NCBI RefSeq assembly: GCF_019969845.1
Contig: NZ_JAHXYR010000002.1
Coordinates: 1-64,000 of the forward strand
DNA length: 64,000 bases
Direction of reading: 5' to 3'
From: Sphingobacterium sp. GVS05A
GTDB lineage: Bacteria; Bacteroidota; Bacteroidia; Sphingobacteriales; Sphingobacteriaceae
Made by a program: the position numbers and the translations under genes. The notes below the pieces were generated by a model. It had not been told where the DNA came from. It was given only the letters and a program-made list of their open reading frames with translations, and made no database searches. Positions 38,689 through 48,594 of the stretch are shown here, piece after piece; position 1 is the first letter of the stretch, and the number at the start of each line of letters is the position of its first letter.

Positions 38689-40443
38689 CTAATGAAATAC
38701 ACTTAAATCCCACTGATCCTTCCAATTTATCTGTACTTTTTCATTCTGGAGATCTACCGGTAGCCAGATATATCTGCTATCCATAAGATCTTTGGGATTC
38801 CAGCGGTCGGCCATAAAGATAAAGGCATCCTTTTTTCCTGCGACAGGCAGGATAAATGTCGATTGACCGCCATAAGTCAGAGCCGAATTTGGCCCTTGCA
38901 TTGGATCCCCAAGGGATTTCCAGGGGCCAAAAAGACTCTTAGCGACATGGAGCTCTGCACGATTTGGAGCCCAGCCGGTGCATCCGCTGGTGATCAGATA
39001 ATACTGATCTTTATGCTTGAATAAAGCTGGGGCTTCCCGATGATTCCGGAAGAGTAAGGAATCTTTCGCTGTTACATGCAGGTAATCATCGGTTAATTGA
39101 ACCATACGTAAAGCATAATTTTCATCCGATGAATAAATTTGGTAAGCCTTGCCATCGGTGTCAACAAAAAGACCCATATCGCGTGACATATTGTTATTGG
39201 GCCTGAAGCTATGAACAAACTGAAAAGGCCCAAGCGGAGAGTCACTGATAGCGACAGCGGCTCTGGCTGCTGCATAGCCCTGCCCCTTCAACTCAAGATG
39301 GAACCACATGACATATTTCTTCAGCTGCTCGTGATAGATAACCTTTGGCCGCTCCATAATACAGCCCCAGGCAATATCGCTTGTGGAATCTGCGCTAGGT
39401 GTGAGAGCCAATCCTTCAAACTTCCAATTATACAAATCATTGGATGAGTACACATTGACTCCCTGAGATGTCGTTCCGCCACGTTTCTCACCGTACCAAT
39501 AATATTTTCCATTTTGATGAAGTACGCCGCCGCCATGGGCATTGATCACATGACCGGATTGGTCTTTCCATATTTCCCCTGGCGTAAAACTATTCATTTC
39601 AGCACGTTCAATTTTTTGATAGACCCGTACATAATCGATTTCATATTTTGCAGGGAGTAATTTATCAGCTATCGTGCCACCGTTTATTCCACCGAGGGCC
39701 AAATTTAACAGGAGATAATGTGGTTGGGTAAATGGATTGAATCCTGTACCATCCCGATTGACCAATTGATCCATAGGAACGTGAAGCATTTCCATATCAT
39801 CCACATAAAGCGCAATAGCGTCTTCATCCCAAACCATTCGCCAGGTATGGAATTGATCTGCCCAAGCCTTTCCACCAAGATCCTTAACTGCTTTCGTCTT
39901 ACCGAACCAATGTGCTTTCCAGCGTTGGTCAGTGCCAGTTGCGATATTGGCTAATATATTGCCGCGATAATATTCCATGATATCTATTTCACCATTGGAT
40001 GGCCATTCTTTGCTCGTGCCTAAAGTCCAGAATGCAGGCCAAAGGCCTTCTCCAACAGGGATACGCGCGCGGATTTCAAAAATCCCGTATTTCCAGTGCT
40101 GCTTTCCTAAAGTATTTATCGAAGCCGAAGTATAGGTTATCTTTTTACGGCTGGCAATCCAATCATGACTGCCCTGAATAAAACCGGGATGATTACGTTG
40201 TTCTTTTTTTGCTTCAATAACCAACAAGCCGTCACGACAGGAAGCATTTTCCTTTTGATACCACTGCTCCTCCCGGTTACGCTTGAAACCTTCTTCGTAG
40301 CTCCATTTAGTCGTATCGGGCGCACCATTATAATCAAACTCATCCGACCAGACCAATTTATACTGCGGTGGGATGGGCTGTTGACTATATGCGCCAAAAC
40401 AACTCGACAGCAAACTAAGACAGACAGATAAAAGTTTTTTCAT
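38689..40443 (-). CDS. GH16-GH43 fusion enzyme
   Basis: The 584-residue exported protein has two catalytic modules. Residues about 25-280 are GH16: WPAFWTLGTSKEWPSNGEID, with the catalytic ExDxxE in GEIDIMEYY (about 150-156). Residues about 285-584 are a five-bladed propeller of GH43 type opening with VINAHGGGVLHQNGKYYWYG, the signature of exo-beta-1,3-galactanase-like GH43_24 proteins. GH16 endo-enzymes cut beta-1,3/1,4 glucans or galactans, and an exo-galactanase fused to one fits beta-1,3-galactan (arabinogalactan side chains removed elsewhere). Subfamily assignment is from the motif and could be wrong. Confidence 0.85.
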   Translation of the reverse strand: MKKLLSVCLSLLSSCFGAYSQQPIPPQYKLVWSDEFDYNGAPDTTKWSYEEGFKRNREEQWYQKENASCRDGLLVIEAKKEQRNHPGFIQGSHDWIASRKKITYTSASINTLGKQHWKYGIFEIRARIPVGEGLWPAFWTLGTSKEWPSNGEIDIMEYYRGNILANIATGTDQRWKAHWFGKTKAVKDLGGKAWADQFHTWRMVWDEDAIALYVDDMEMLHVPMDQLVNRDGTGFNPFTQPHYLLLNLALGGINGGTIADKLLPAKYEIDYVRVYQKIERAEMNSFTPGEIWKDQSGHVINAHGGGVLHQNGKYYWYGEKRGGTTSQGVNVYSSNDLYNWKFEGLALTPSADSTSDIAWGCIMERPKVIYHEQLKKYVMWFHLELKGQGYAAARAAVAISDSPLGPFQFVHSFRPNNNMSRDMGLFVDTDGKAYQIYSSDENYALRMVQLTDDYLHVTAKDSLLFRNHREAPALFKHKDQYYLITSGCTGWAPNRAELHVAKSLFGPWKSLGDPMQGPNSALTYGGQSTFILPVAGKKDAFIFMADRWNPKDLMDSRYIWLPVDLQNEKVQINWKDQWDLSVFH

Positions 40444-40599
40444 GATTTAGTTTAAGTTTCTTTGAGCCAATAGCTCTTGATTATCAATAAACAAAAATAT
40501 CCCCCTTTTTCTGCGTGATCAAGGGGGATATTGAGTCAAAAAGAGGGATATATTCGTATTTGTGTAATAATGAGATGACACATATCCCTTTTTATATTT

Positions 40600-42597
40600 C
40601 TACAAGCCGGTTGGGGCAGTTCCACTGATCAGTGACCATCCTGGATTCTGATAAATAACAGAATTTTCTGCTGTTCCATCATCCGAAGCCAACTGGAAAT
40701 GCTCGATGGCAATGGGTGCGAGGTAATGCGCCATGGCAAATTTCACCCCAGTATAAGACAGGGCATTGCTTCGGATCTCCAATGGCCTGAGGTATTCACT
40801 CCGTGCGGGATCTGAAACGACAGATTTATCATTGGTAGCACCATAAATCAGCTGTTCGGGCTTATACCAATCCTTCATCGGTCCCCAAAGTTTAAAACCT
40901 TCAAAATGGTCGGCCGTTGTAATCAGCTGATCCATTGCCCGCCAACGCTTGAGATCCATCCAACGTAGACCTTCAGCCATAAGTTCGCTTCTGCGTTCGC
41001 GACGTATGTTGTACAATGTAGGTGATACAAACTGTCCTGCAGAATACGCGCCCCAATCTTTCTTCTCTTTATCAATTTGTGTTGCAGCAATGGTCGCATT
41101 GAAATCTTGGTCGACCTTAGCACGTGTACGCAATGAGCGCCAATAGGCCTGTGCCTTCGTATCTAAATTTTGATTTTTTTCGTAACAGGCCTCCATGTAA
41201 TTGAGGTAAGCTTCGGTAGCTCGGAAGGTAATACTACCCGTAAATCCCTGACCGTTGAGCGTTTGTAAACCGTCGTATGAAATACCCTTACGTATGGTAT
41301 AACCCGTTGTATAACGTCTTTCCCAATCGGTATCGTAAACAGTCGGTGTGGGCTCAATAAGGGTATAGTGTGTACCTTGTCCGACATTGACCAATACATT
41401 CTTTTGTCCAGGCTCTTTTAAAAACAATTGTAAACGACCATCGCGATTCTTCCGAACATCTGCGATGTAATCATCGCCAGCATAACCGCTGCCCGAAGCG
41501 TAAATAGGCAGTCCATTGGACATCAGAAAGCTTTCGACAAGGCCGCGTGTCAAACCAACCGCATAATTTCCGCGTTGTGCATAAACAGGCACATTATGTG
41601 TCACCAGGCTTTGATTATATTGTCGCCACAGCAGTACTTCGCCATAGCTGGACATATCCACGGCACCAAACATACTGAAGTAAGGATTCTCATTGTTGGC
41701 AGATTCTATTATTCCGGTATTGCTCACCAGCGGCACATTATCAGCAACCGCAGCAGCCGACTCCATGGCCTGCGTTAAAAAGTAGTCGACCTCTCCGGTA
41801 ATACTTCCCGTCGGGAATGCATAACTGCTATTGTATGATTTTGCAGCACCCGGCCAGTTTGGTCCTTTAGGGACGAATGCTGTTCCGCTGAAGTATTTGA
41901 GCCATGTACCCTCATACAAAGCCACTCGGGATTTGAACAGTTGCGCGACATTTTTTGAGATCCGCTGTTTCTTGCCGTCAGGCGAACTTTGGTTCAGCAA
42001 GGTAATAGCCGAATCCAAGTCAGAAAGAATAAAACGAGCGACTTCATTTCTTGGTGAACGCTTGCTCGCTTCCACCAAAATACTCTTATCCTTATCCGAC
42101 ATCACATTGCGAATAATAGGAAAATCGCCCAAGGCCTGCAATTTCCCGAAGTAAACGTAGGCACGTAAAAAATAGGCTTCACCGATATAATGTGCTATGT
42201 TACTGGAATTTCCAAGAATACGATTTTCCTTCCATTTGGGAACCACCGTATTGATAAAATAATTCATCTGATAAATACTTGAAAAATCCCAGTCACCCCC
42301 ATTCGATCCAACGCGCCATTGGCCTGGAATAAATTTGTTATCGAGTGTTGGAATAGCCATATTGTCTGTATTTCCGTCGATGCCGAAAGTGCCAAAGGAC
42401 CAGTTGCCATGCGAAGGAAACAGTCCAGCATATTGATTTACGGTATAAGCAGCAAGTTGTGACTCCTCATCCAGATAAGCTTCAGGTATGATGGACGAAG
42501 GGGGTGCAATATCCAAATATTTATTGCAGGAAGCTAGGCCTACCAAAGCGACAAGGCCTAATTGCATCAATCTAAAAATAGTACTATTGAATTTCAT
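40600..42597 (-). CDS. SusD-like glycan-binding lipoprotein
   Basis: The 665-residue protein has lipobox LASC (Cys24) and the RagB/SusD start NKYLDIAPPSSIIPEAY, helical TPR-like scaffold (HYIGEAYFLRAYVYFGKLQA, RNEVARFILSDLDSAI) and the C-terminal SusD part with ELMAEGLRWMDLKRWRAMDQ. It sits on the cell surface and caps the SusC channel encoded 11 bp upstream. Slightly longer than classical SusD, as in other Sphingobacteriaceae. Confidence 0.92.
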   Translation of the reverse strand: MKFNSTIFRLMQLGLVALVGLASCNKYLDIAPPSSIIPEAYLDEESQLAAYTVNQYAGLFPSHGNWSFGTFGIDGNTDNMAIPTLDNKFIPGQWRVGSNGGDWDFSSIYQMNYFINTVVPKWKENRILGNSSNIAHYIGEAYFLRAYVYFGKLQALGDFPIIRNVMSDKDKSILVEASKRSPRNEVARFILSDLDSAITLLNQSSPDGKKQRISKNVAQLFKSRVALYEGTWLKYFSGTAFVPKGPNWPGAAKSYNSSYAFPTGSITGEVDYFLTQAMESAAAVADNVPLVSNTGIIESANNENPYFSMFGAVDMSSYGEVLLWRQYNQSLVTHNVPVYAQRGNYAVGLTRGLVESFLMSNGLPIYASGSGYAGDDYIADVRKNRDGRLQLFLKEPGQKNVLVNVGQGTHYTLIEPTPTVYDTDWERRYTTGYTIRKGISYDGLQTLNGQGFTGSITFRATEAYLNYMEACYEKNQNLDTKAQAYWRSLRTRAKVDQDFNATIAATQIDKEKKDWGAYSAGQFVSPTLYNIRRERRSELMAEGLRWMDLKRWRAMDQLITTADHFEGFKLWGPMKDWYKPEQLIYGATNDKSVVSDPARSEYLRPLEIRSNALSYTGVKFAMAHYLAPIAIEHFQLASDDGTAENSVIYQNPGWSLISGTAPTGL

Positions 42598-42608
42598 AAT
42601 GAATCGAC

Positions 42609-45600
42609 TTAAAATGTAACACTTAAACCTGCAGACCAGACTTTTGTCAATGGATAAACCGTTCCGTTGCTTCCGCCATCAATAGTTTCGGGATCAAACA
42701 TTCCCGCTACACTTGAGCCGGTCCAGATATTTTCACCGGAAACGTATACGCGTAAACGCTCCACACCAAAACGTTTTGTTGTTTCTTTCGGCAAGGTATA
42801 ACCCAGCTGAATGTTTTTTATGCGGATATAGGCTGCGTTCTGCAAAAAGCGCGTCTGCGTCTGTTGGTTTTTAGCAGTACCAAAAACAGGACGTGCGTAA
42901 TATGCTTCAAGATTTTCACCCAGGGGATTATCAGCAGTACGGAAATAATCAAGATGATCGACCAAGCCCGTTGACCACCATTTTGAAGTTGCTCCCCAAA
43001 AATAGTAGCCCCCTTGCCAATAATCGCGTTTCATGACACCTTGCATGAAAATGCTAAAGTCAAAATTTTTGTAGTCCGCATTCAGATTCAATCCAAAGGA
43101 GTAACGTGGTGTACTGTTTCCAATCACACGACGATCACCTGGATCGGCCTCTGTATTGCTTCCACCATCTATTTTTCCGTCTCCATTCAAATCCGCATAC
43201 ATGATATCGCCTGCCCCCCATTGTGTTCCTAATGCATTTTGTCCACCATTGGGCAAGCTCGCCAGATGTTGACTCATCTGTTCCTCTGTCTTTGCAATAC
43301 CAAGGGTTTGATATCCCCATATTTCACCCAACTTTTGGCCTTCCCGATAGTTTGATAATGACCCTATTGCGTTTGGATAGCGTGTTACCGTTGTGGTATA
43401 ATCCGACAGGAGAAACTTTGCTCCGTATGCGAAACCACTGGCTGTACGGTCATTCCAGCCCAGTGTAGCTTCAAACCCTCTTGTTTTTAAGTCTGTATTA
43501 TTTGTTTGAGGAACTGTCGTCCCTAATGTATTAGGCAACTGTGGCGCTGGGCCGACCATATTAAATGTCTTTCGTTCGAAGACCTCAAAAGACCCAGAAA
43601 GGTGGCTATTTAAAAAGGCGAAATCGACACCTAAGTTCTTCGTATTGATAGATTCCCAGGTTAATAATGCACTTACCAAGCCTGGAGCCGAAGCAGAATT
43701 TGGTCGCGCATTATTGATTAGCCAAGCGCCATTGGCTGTACCCGTTGGTTGCGTGACATAAGTCGGATACCAGACATCGGTATTTTGATTGCCCAGCTCT
43801 CCGTAAGAAGCTCTTAATTTCAGCATATTAATAAATGGTGCCGAATCTTTAAGGAAGTTTTCTTTGGCGATGTTCCATCCTGCAGAAACTGAAGGAAACC
43901 AGCCCCAGCGGCTATCGCTGCGGAAACGTGATGAACCGTCATAACGCAAATTAGCTTCCAATAGATATTTTTCAGCATAATTGTAATTCAATCGGCCGAA
44001 GAAACCTGCTGTTGCCCATTTTTGATATTCACCAGATACAGAAGGCACTACTGCTTTTCCATTGATGTCTGTGCCGGAAGTCAGATTCAATACCGGTTGA
44101 TCCGGGATAATGATTCCGTCGCGTTGCACACCGAGATTGCGATAGGCCGTGTGTTCAATCTGCCCACCGACCATAACTTTAAAATGATGGTCGCCCCAGC
44201 TTTTATCGTAATCAGAAAAGATGTTGATGTTATAATAGTTTTCCTTTAGACCAAATTCGTAGACATTGGATGAGTTTTTATACAGATACGGATCACCATT
44301 CACGTCATGGTTGTAAAGACGCTGCGAATCCCAATGACGAAATTGAGTTGTAGTCCTATAGTTAAAATTACCGGTTGTACGCCATCCTTTAATAGGTTCG
44401 AGGATCAGTTGTAACTGTTGGTAAATGTAATCCTTACTTGATTTATCCTGTCCGCCCTCTTTCATGGCAAGTGCAGGTGAGGGAGAACTGAATAGGTATC
44501 CATTCGGATCATACAGTGGCAGCGTTGGCCAGCCCTGTCTGCCTAAATCATCATAAAAACTATTGGTCAATGCTGCAGGACGATCGTAGTCTTCACGCAC
44601 CAATCGCGCATTGTAATTTACCTGAAAGATGTCAGATACTTTAGAATTGATTTTAGCCGCAACAGAGTAACGGTCGTAATGATCCGTATTGAAGGCCATC
44701 AACCCTTGTTGTTTCATGAAATTGCCGGAAAGGTAATAAGTTGTTTTTTCGGTTCCACCATTGAGACTTAGGTTGTGCTCCTGGGCAAAAGCCTGATCCC
44801 GATACATGACATCGAACCAATCATTGTTGTCGTTACCATAGGCATATCCTTCAGCCCAGTACAATTTATTGTTGGGATCGACTATAGTCGAATTTTTCAG
44901 GCTTCCGTTTTGATAATCCAAGATGCGCTGCAGATGCTCCGCGGAGAAATGTGGTGAACCACCCGCGTTGACTTCGGCCTGATTGAAGTATTGAGCAAAA
45001 GTGTAAGAATCCATCATCTTCGGCATTAATGTTGGGGCATTCATACGGAAGCTATTATTATAATTTACCGAAGTACGTCCAGCCTTTCCAGATTTTGTGG
45101 TGACCAAAATGACCCCAAAAGCGGCTCTAGAGCCATAAATTGAAGCCGCTCCAGCATCTTTCAATACAGATACGCTTTCAATATCCTGTGGATTTAGTGC
45201 CGCCAAAGATCCTTCAGAACCATCGATTAAAATCAGTGGTGCCGAAGAAGAGGTTCCGATTGTGCCCGTCCCCCGGATATTAATGGATGGATTGGTTTCC
45301 ATCGTTCCCGAGTTTTGGGAAATATTTAGGCCTGGTGCCAGTCCTTGCAGTGCCTGGATAGCATTTCTTACAGGCCTATTTTCCAGCTGCTTGGCATCCA
45401 CAACCGCAACCGAACCGGTCAGGTTTGTTTTTTTCTGCGAACCGAAACCAACAACCACCACTTCATCCAAAACATCTCCTTCGGAAGCATCAAGTTGCAC
45501 ATTAAGCTCGTAGTTCCCTTGGCTGATCTGTTTGAGCTGACTGAACTCAAAGCGCTGTTTCGCATAACCTAGAAAGGTAAATTCTAATGCCGTGACTGTG

Positions 45601-45809
45601 GCAGCACTGAGCGTATATTTTCCCTGTGTATCTGTTTGTGTCTGCACTGTGGAACCGATATTTTTGACGGTCACTCCGGCCAGTGACCTATTATTTTCGG
45701 TAACCCGGCCCCTTACAGTTATTGACTGCGCATAAGTCTGCTGTAAGCTTAAAAGTAAAAAGCAGATACAACAAAGCCAGCACTGTGTGAATACTATTTT
45801 CCTTTTCAT
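42609..45809 (-). CDS. SusC-like TonB-dependent receptor
   Basis: The 1066-residue protein has a signal (cleavage after TYAQ), a carboxypeptidase-regulatory-like domain (about 30-105: VRGRVTENNRSLAGVTVKN), the SusC plug (VVVVGFGSQKKTNLTGSVAV, LQGLAPGLNISQNSG, INIRGTGTIGTSSSAPLILI) and a 22-strand-type barrel ending VWSAGLSVTF with terminal Phe. It imports oligosaccharides with the SusD protein and starts the PUL operon. The 370 bp upstream hold its promoter, probably activated by the hybrid regulator, though no site could be named. Confidence 0.94.
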   Translation of the reverse strand: MKRKIVFTQCWLCCICFLLLSLQQTYAQSITVRGRVTENNRSLAGVTVKNIGSTVQTQTDTQGKYTLSAATVTALEFTFLGYAKQRFEFSQLKQISQGNYELNVQLDASEGDVLDEVVVVGFGSQKKTNLTGSVAVVDAKQLENRPVRNAIQALQGLAPGLNISQNSGTMETNPSINIRGTGTIGTSSSAPLILIDGSEGSLAALNPQDIESVSVLKDAGAASIYGSRAAFGVILVTTKSGKAGRTSVNYNNSFRMNAPTLMPKMMDSYTFAQYFNQAEVNAGGSPHFSAEHLQRILDYQNGSLKNSTIVDPNNKLYWAEGYAYGNDNNDWFDVMYRDQAFAQEHNLSLNGGTEKTTYYLSGNFMKQQGLMAFNTDHYDRYSVAAKINSKVSDIFQVNYNARLVREDYDRPAALTNSFYDDLGRQGWPTLPLYDPNGYLFSSPSPALAMKEGGQDKSSKDYIYQQLQLILEPIKGWRTTGNFNYRTTTQFRHWDSQRLYNHDVNGDPYLYKNSSNVYEFGLKENYYNINIFSDYDKSWGDHHFKVMVGGQIEHTAYRNLGVQRDGIIIPDQPVLNLTSGTDINGKAVVPSVSGEYQKWATAGFFGRLNYNYAEKYLLEANLRYDGSSRFRSDSRWGWFPSVSAGWNIAKENFLKDSAPFINMLKLRASYGELGNQNTDVWYPTYVTQPTGTANGAWLINNARPNSASAPGLVSALLTWESINTKNLGVDFAFLNSHLSGSFEVFERKTFNMVGPAPQLPNTLGTTVPQTNNTDLKTRGFEATLGWNDRTASGFAYGAKFLLSDYTTTVTRYPNAIGSLSNYREGQKLGEIWGYQTLGIAKTEEQMSQHLASLPNGGQNALGTQWGAGDIMYADLNGDGKIDGGSNTEADPGDRRVIGNSTPRYSFGLNLNADYKNFDFSIFMQGVMKRDYWQGGYYFWGATSKWWSTGLVDHLDYFRTADNPLGENLEAYYARPVFGTAKNQQTQTRFLQNAAYIRIKNIQLGYTLPKETTKRFGVERLRVYVSGENIWTGSSVAGMFDPETIDGGSNGTVYPLTKVWSAGLSVTF

Positions 45810-46188
45810 AAGTAAAACTGTTTAGTAATTAAATAATATTTTGATGAAGAGTAGCATGGCAATATGAGTAGCCATATTGCATTCCATTAGGAATTCAAGG
45901 ATCAAACAATCCACTGTTGATTGGTAAATTCATCATAATTAAACTTGGTTATTTAGCTATTTTTGAGTTTTAGCCAGCTTACTTTCCCTTCACCCGCTTT
46001 TTGTGCGATTTGGACAGGGTATTTAGCTAATCAGGCAAACACTCTTGGTTATTTAACATCATCAATACAATAAAATGTCGTATTGACACTTGCAATATTA
46101 TCAAAAACGTTACAAGGGAAGGGGGGTAAAATCTTCTTATTTTAAGGGGTAAATTCGTCAAATTAGGCTTTTTGACCTCAAAAAAATA
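45810..46188. promoter_or_regulatory. Upstream region of the Sus operon
   Basis: No gene. The region contains a repeated short segment (ggttatttagct near 45948 and ggtatttagcta near 46018, ggttatttaaca near 46049) at roughly 30-70 bp intervals, possible contact points for the hybrid regulator, which binds direct repeats in other Sus systems. No clear TAnnTTTG box was found. Confidence 0.35.
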
Positions 46189-46208
46189 GCCGCATCTCCC
46201 GACGCGGC
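46189..46208. terminator. Cassette hairpin H3
   Basis: GCCGCATC-tccc-GACGCGGC: the stem has changed bases on both sides (CGC instead of CAC/GTG), a compensatory difference from the other copies that supports the hairpin as the selected feature. Confidence 0.75.
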
Positions 46209-46240
46209 TAAACAACCTATATATTTAATTATAATGACTT

Positions 46241-46687
46241 CTATTTATACGAATTGATCGATTTGGATACTTTCCAATCATTGCCCACACGCTCCAAAGT
46301 GACAAGATCAGTCTTGGTAAAGTTTTCAAATTTCAACGTTACTTTAGCCACCATATAGTCTGCTGATTCTTCGATGATATCTATGCTTACTGTACAGTTT
46401 AGCTTTTCGCCTTTTTGTTTTTTCAAGGATTTAACCACTTCGCTACGGCTGTTAGACAGTGCATTGGTAGCTTGGATCTTTTGATTAAAATCAGCTGCAA
46501 ATAACTGCTCTACACCTGCTGATTCTCCCTCAGTAGTCACCGCAACATAGTGCTCTAAAGCGGAGTCTGCTGTAGAAAGGTTAACGTTTGTTTTTGTTGC
46601 TTTTGCTCCAGGTCCTTCTACTGCCATAGCAAATGTGGATACTGCGATTAGGGCTGCTACTGTGAATGTTTTTACTAGCGTTTTCAT
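46241..46687 (-). CDS. Secreted NTF2/lumazine-binding-like protein, copy 3
   Basis: 148 residues, same layout as copy 1: signal cleaved after FAMA, then VEGPGAKATKTN and an NTF2-like domain. It differs at scattered positions (TADSALEHY, LSNSRSEVV, VSIDIIEES) with no frame damage. The TAGTTTTG promoter box is kept about 50 bp upstream. It stands at the left edge of the second part of the array, beside the Sus operon promoter. Confidence 0.85.
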   Translation of the reverse strand: MKTLVKTFTVAALIAVSTFAMAVEGPGAKATKTNVNLSTADSALEHYVAVTTEGESAGVEQLFAADFNQKIQATNALSNSRSEVVKSLKKQKGEKLNCTVSIDIIEESADYMVAKVTLKFENFTKTDLVTLERVGNDWKVSKSINSYK

Positions 46688-46850
46688 AATGTCTTTATTT
46701 TATATTGTTAGTTCTGTTGTTCTTATTTGTTGACTCAAAACTACAACACAATAGACCTCTAGCCTACGGGCTTTAGATCAACGTGACAGAAAACTCGGTG
46801 AATGGCGGGAATAGTCGGATAAATTAATTATCTTTAAGTGGATAATTTAG
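46688..46850. repeat. Cassette upstream block U3
   Basis: Matches U1 through the aaaactcggtgaatggcggg segment, then continues with tcggataaattaattatctt, shared with U4 (48281-48318). The extra part contains a promoter-like TTATCTTTAAG reading towards the plus-strand cargo at 46860. Confidence 0.75.
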
Positions 46851-46859
46851 GCTAATATT

Positions 46860-47048
46860 ATGAGAGCAATTATTAAAAATCCGTTATTTTATTTTATACT
46901 AATTGAGTTGTTTCTTATACTCATTCGTTACCTAAATAATAAAATAGACTCTTTCGTATGGGGACTCACAATATTATTATTTTCTCAAATAATAGTATTG
47001 ATGATAACATCATCGAAGTCAAAAAAGCATGAGCATAAAAGGTTGTAG
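46860..47048 (+). CDS. Small two-helix membrane protein, 62 residues
   Basis: Two hydrophobic helices (about 9-25, FYFILIELFLILIRYL, and 33-50, VWGLTILLFSQIIVLMI) and a basic tail (SSKSKKHEHKRL). It stands just to the right of block U3 and before B4, in the position and orientation of other plus-strand cargo genes. Function unknown. Confidence 0.55.
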   Translation: MRAIIKNPLFYFILIELFLILIRYLNNKIDSFVWGLTILLFSQIIVLMITSSKSKKHEHKRL

Positions 47049-47088
47049 TCACTATACAGATTGTGTAGAAATTAAACCTATAAAAATC

Positions 47089-47317
47089 ACTCGAATAAAA
47101 CTATTTCAAATCGGCTATTGTTCTTACCATACAAACGGCTACAAAATTCCTTTCGAAAGAGAGGTTCAACATAAAAATTGGCGTCGTACAGTGAAAATCC
47201 AATTGTCCTTAAAAACATTGGATGACGAAACAAAAAAGAGGAAACGATAGGAAACATAAAATTACTGTACAATAAAACGCTAAGAGAAAGGGTCTGATGA
47301 GAATCAGGCCCTTTTGA
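47089..47317. repeat. B element, copy 4
   Basis: Matches B1 and B5 over about 230 bp, including the ggatgacgaaacaaaaaaga core and the end hairpin GGGTCTGAT/ATCAGGCCC with T-run. Only here does a plus-strand frame run through the element (47029-47250, 73 codons; RIKLFQIGYCSYHTNGYK, KTLDDETKKRKR), because it lacks one base near 47143 that the other copies have. The element may be the decayed 3' end of a former gene plus its terminator. Confidence 0.8.
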
Positions 47318-47655
47318 CTTAAAATGTACAGGTACTGGATCAAAACGCCGAATCTAAATGGCTATCGCTGTTGATGCCCGAAGGGCTTTAGCATAATTCC
47401 AGATTTTAGAAGTCGGTAATTTAGATTTGCATTAAAACCGATACATGATGATATCAACTTATCCCTAATCACAATTTTCAATCAATTTTTAGACAGTAAT
47501 TAGTCACTGGTTATTCAGTCTTCATTGAGTAATCACTGAGCAAGTACTGAACGAACACTGAACAAGCTCTGTTGAAATATCAAATTTGATCCCTCTTTGA
47601 ATCCCATTTGCTGCAAAAAAAATTAAAAGAATGGGAAGGAGCTAAAACAGAAAAA
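47318..47655. other. Gene-free stretch between B4 and hairpin H4
   Basis: About 340 bp without a supported gene. A short repetitive stretch near 47495-47565 (tagtcactggttattcagtc, ttgagtaatcactgagcaag, gtactgaacgaacactgaac) looks like degenerate tandem repetition of a 'cactga' motif. Confidence 0.4.
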
Positions 47656-47675
47656 GCCACATCGGTAGACATGGC
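47656..47675. terminator. Cassette hairpin H4
   Basis: GCCACATC-ggta-GACATGGC with one mismatched pair, followed on the minus strand by TTTTTCTG. Confidence 0.65.
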
Positions 47676-47707
47676 TTCACAACTTATATATTTGTAAGGG
47701 ATGGCTC

Positions 47708-48154
47708 TTATTTATAGGAATTGATCGATTTGGAGACTTTCCATTCATTCCCCACACGCTCCAACGTAACTAAGTCAGTCTTGGTGAAGCTCTCAAATTT
47801 CAAGGTCACTTTAGCCACCATATAATCTGCTGACTCTTCAACAATATCGGTACTTACTACGCAATTCAAGCGCTCACCTTTTTGTTTCTTTAAGGATTTA
47901 ACCACTGCTTCACGGCTATGAGACTGTGCATTTGCCGATTGAACTTTTTGGCTGAAGTCCTCAGCGAGCAATTGCTCCACTCCTGCTGATTCACCTTCTG
48001 TCGTTACCGCAACATAATGCTCTAAAGCAAAGTCTGCTGTTGAGAGGTTAATGGTTGCTTTCTCAGATTTTGATAACGGTTTGTCAGCCGCCATAGCGAA
48101 AGTGGATACTGCGATTAAAGCTGCTGCTGCGAATGTTTTTACTAATGCTTTCAT
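47708..48154 (-). CDS. Secreted NTF2/lumazine-binding-like protein, copy 4
   Basis: 148 residues. Signal starts MKALVKTFAAAALIAVSTFA; the mature start is the most divergent of the intact copies (ADKPLSKSEKATI instead of AEGPGSKSAKANV) and it has LLAEDFSQKVQSANAQ in the second helix. Frame, length and promoter box are intact. The shared upstream block extends to about 48318. Confidence 0.85.
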   Translation of the reverse strand: MKALVKTFAAAALIAVSTFAMAADKPLSKSEKATINLSTADFALEHYVAVTTEGESAGVEQLLAEDFSQKVQSANAQSHSREAVVKSLKKQKGERLNCVVSTDIVEESADYMVAKVTLKFESFTKTDLVTLERVGNEWKVSKSINSYK

Positions 48155-48441
48155 AATGTCTTTATTTTATATTGTTAGTTTATTTATCTGTTCTTATTTG
48201 TTGACTCAAAACTACGACACAATGCGCCCTTAGCCTACAGGCTTTAGACCAACGGACAGGAAAACTCGGTGAATGGCGGGAATGTCCGGATGAATTTATT
48301 ATCTTTAGGTGAATTGGGATCGCAATTTAGAATAGGAACTCTTATAGCATACTTTTGGAGTGAACTGTGTATTTATATGTGCTAAAACTGTTGCACTCCA
48401 AGTTAACAATTATGCAGCATGCTTATTTACCATCCAAAGTC

Positions 48442-48594
48442 TTATACTTCACGAAATTCTACAGACTGAATATTAATAAAATCAATAGAAATTTTAGTTT
48501 CTATAACCTTTTTATGGTCTTTTGAATCCTTTATATGCAAATCTAAAAAAATACTGCCACTTTTATATCCGTGCTCGAGATATGGCTTATTCAT
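48442..48594 (-). CDS. 50-residue protein coupled to the zinc-ribbon-like gene
   Basis: ATG at 48594 overlaps the TGA of the gene upstream by one base, then 50 codons to TAA at 48442. The peptide is hydrophilic with beta-prone parts (HGYKSGSIFLDLHIKDSKD and VIETKISIDFINIQSVEF). The overlap strongly suggests translational coupling in the SUFU operon. Family unknown; could also be a 3' remnant of a larger gene read from a chance start. Confidence 0.5.
   Translation of the reverse strand: MNKPYLEHGYKSGSIFLDLHIKDSKDHKKVIETKISIDFINIQSVEFREV

Noticed and set aside
47029..47250. 73-codon plus-strand frame through B element copy 4
   Set aside because: The frame is broken in B1, B5 and B6 by one extra base, so it is not conserved where the DNA is. 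A faint likeness of RIKLFQIGYCSYH to the start of metallo-beta-lactamase-fold proteins was noted but is too weak to report as a gene.
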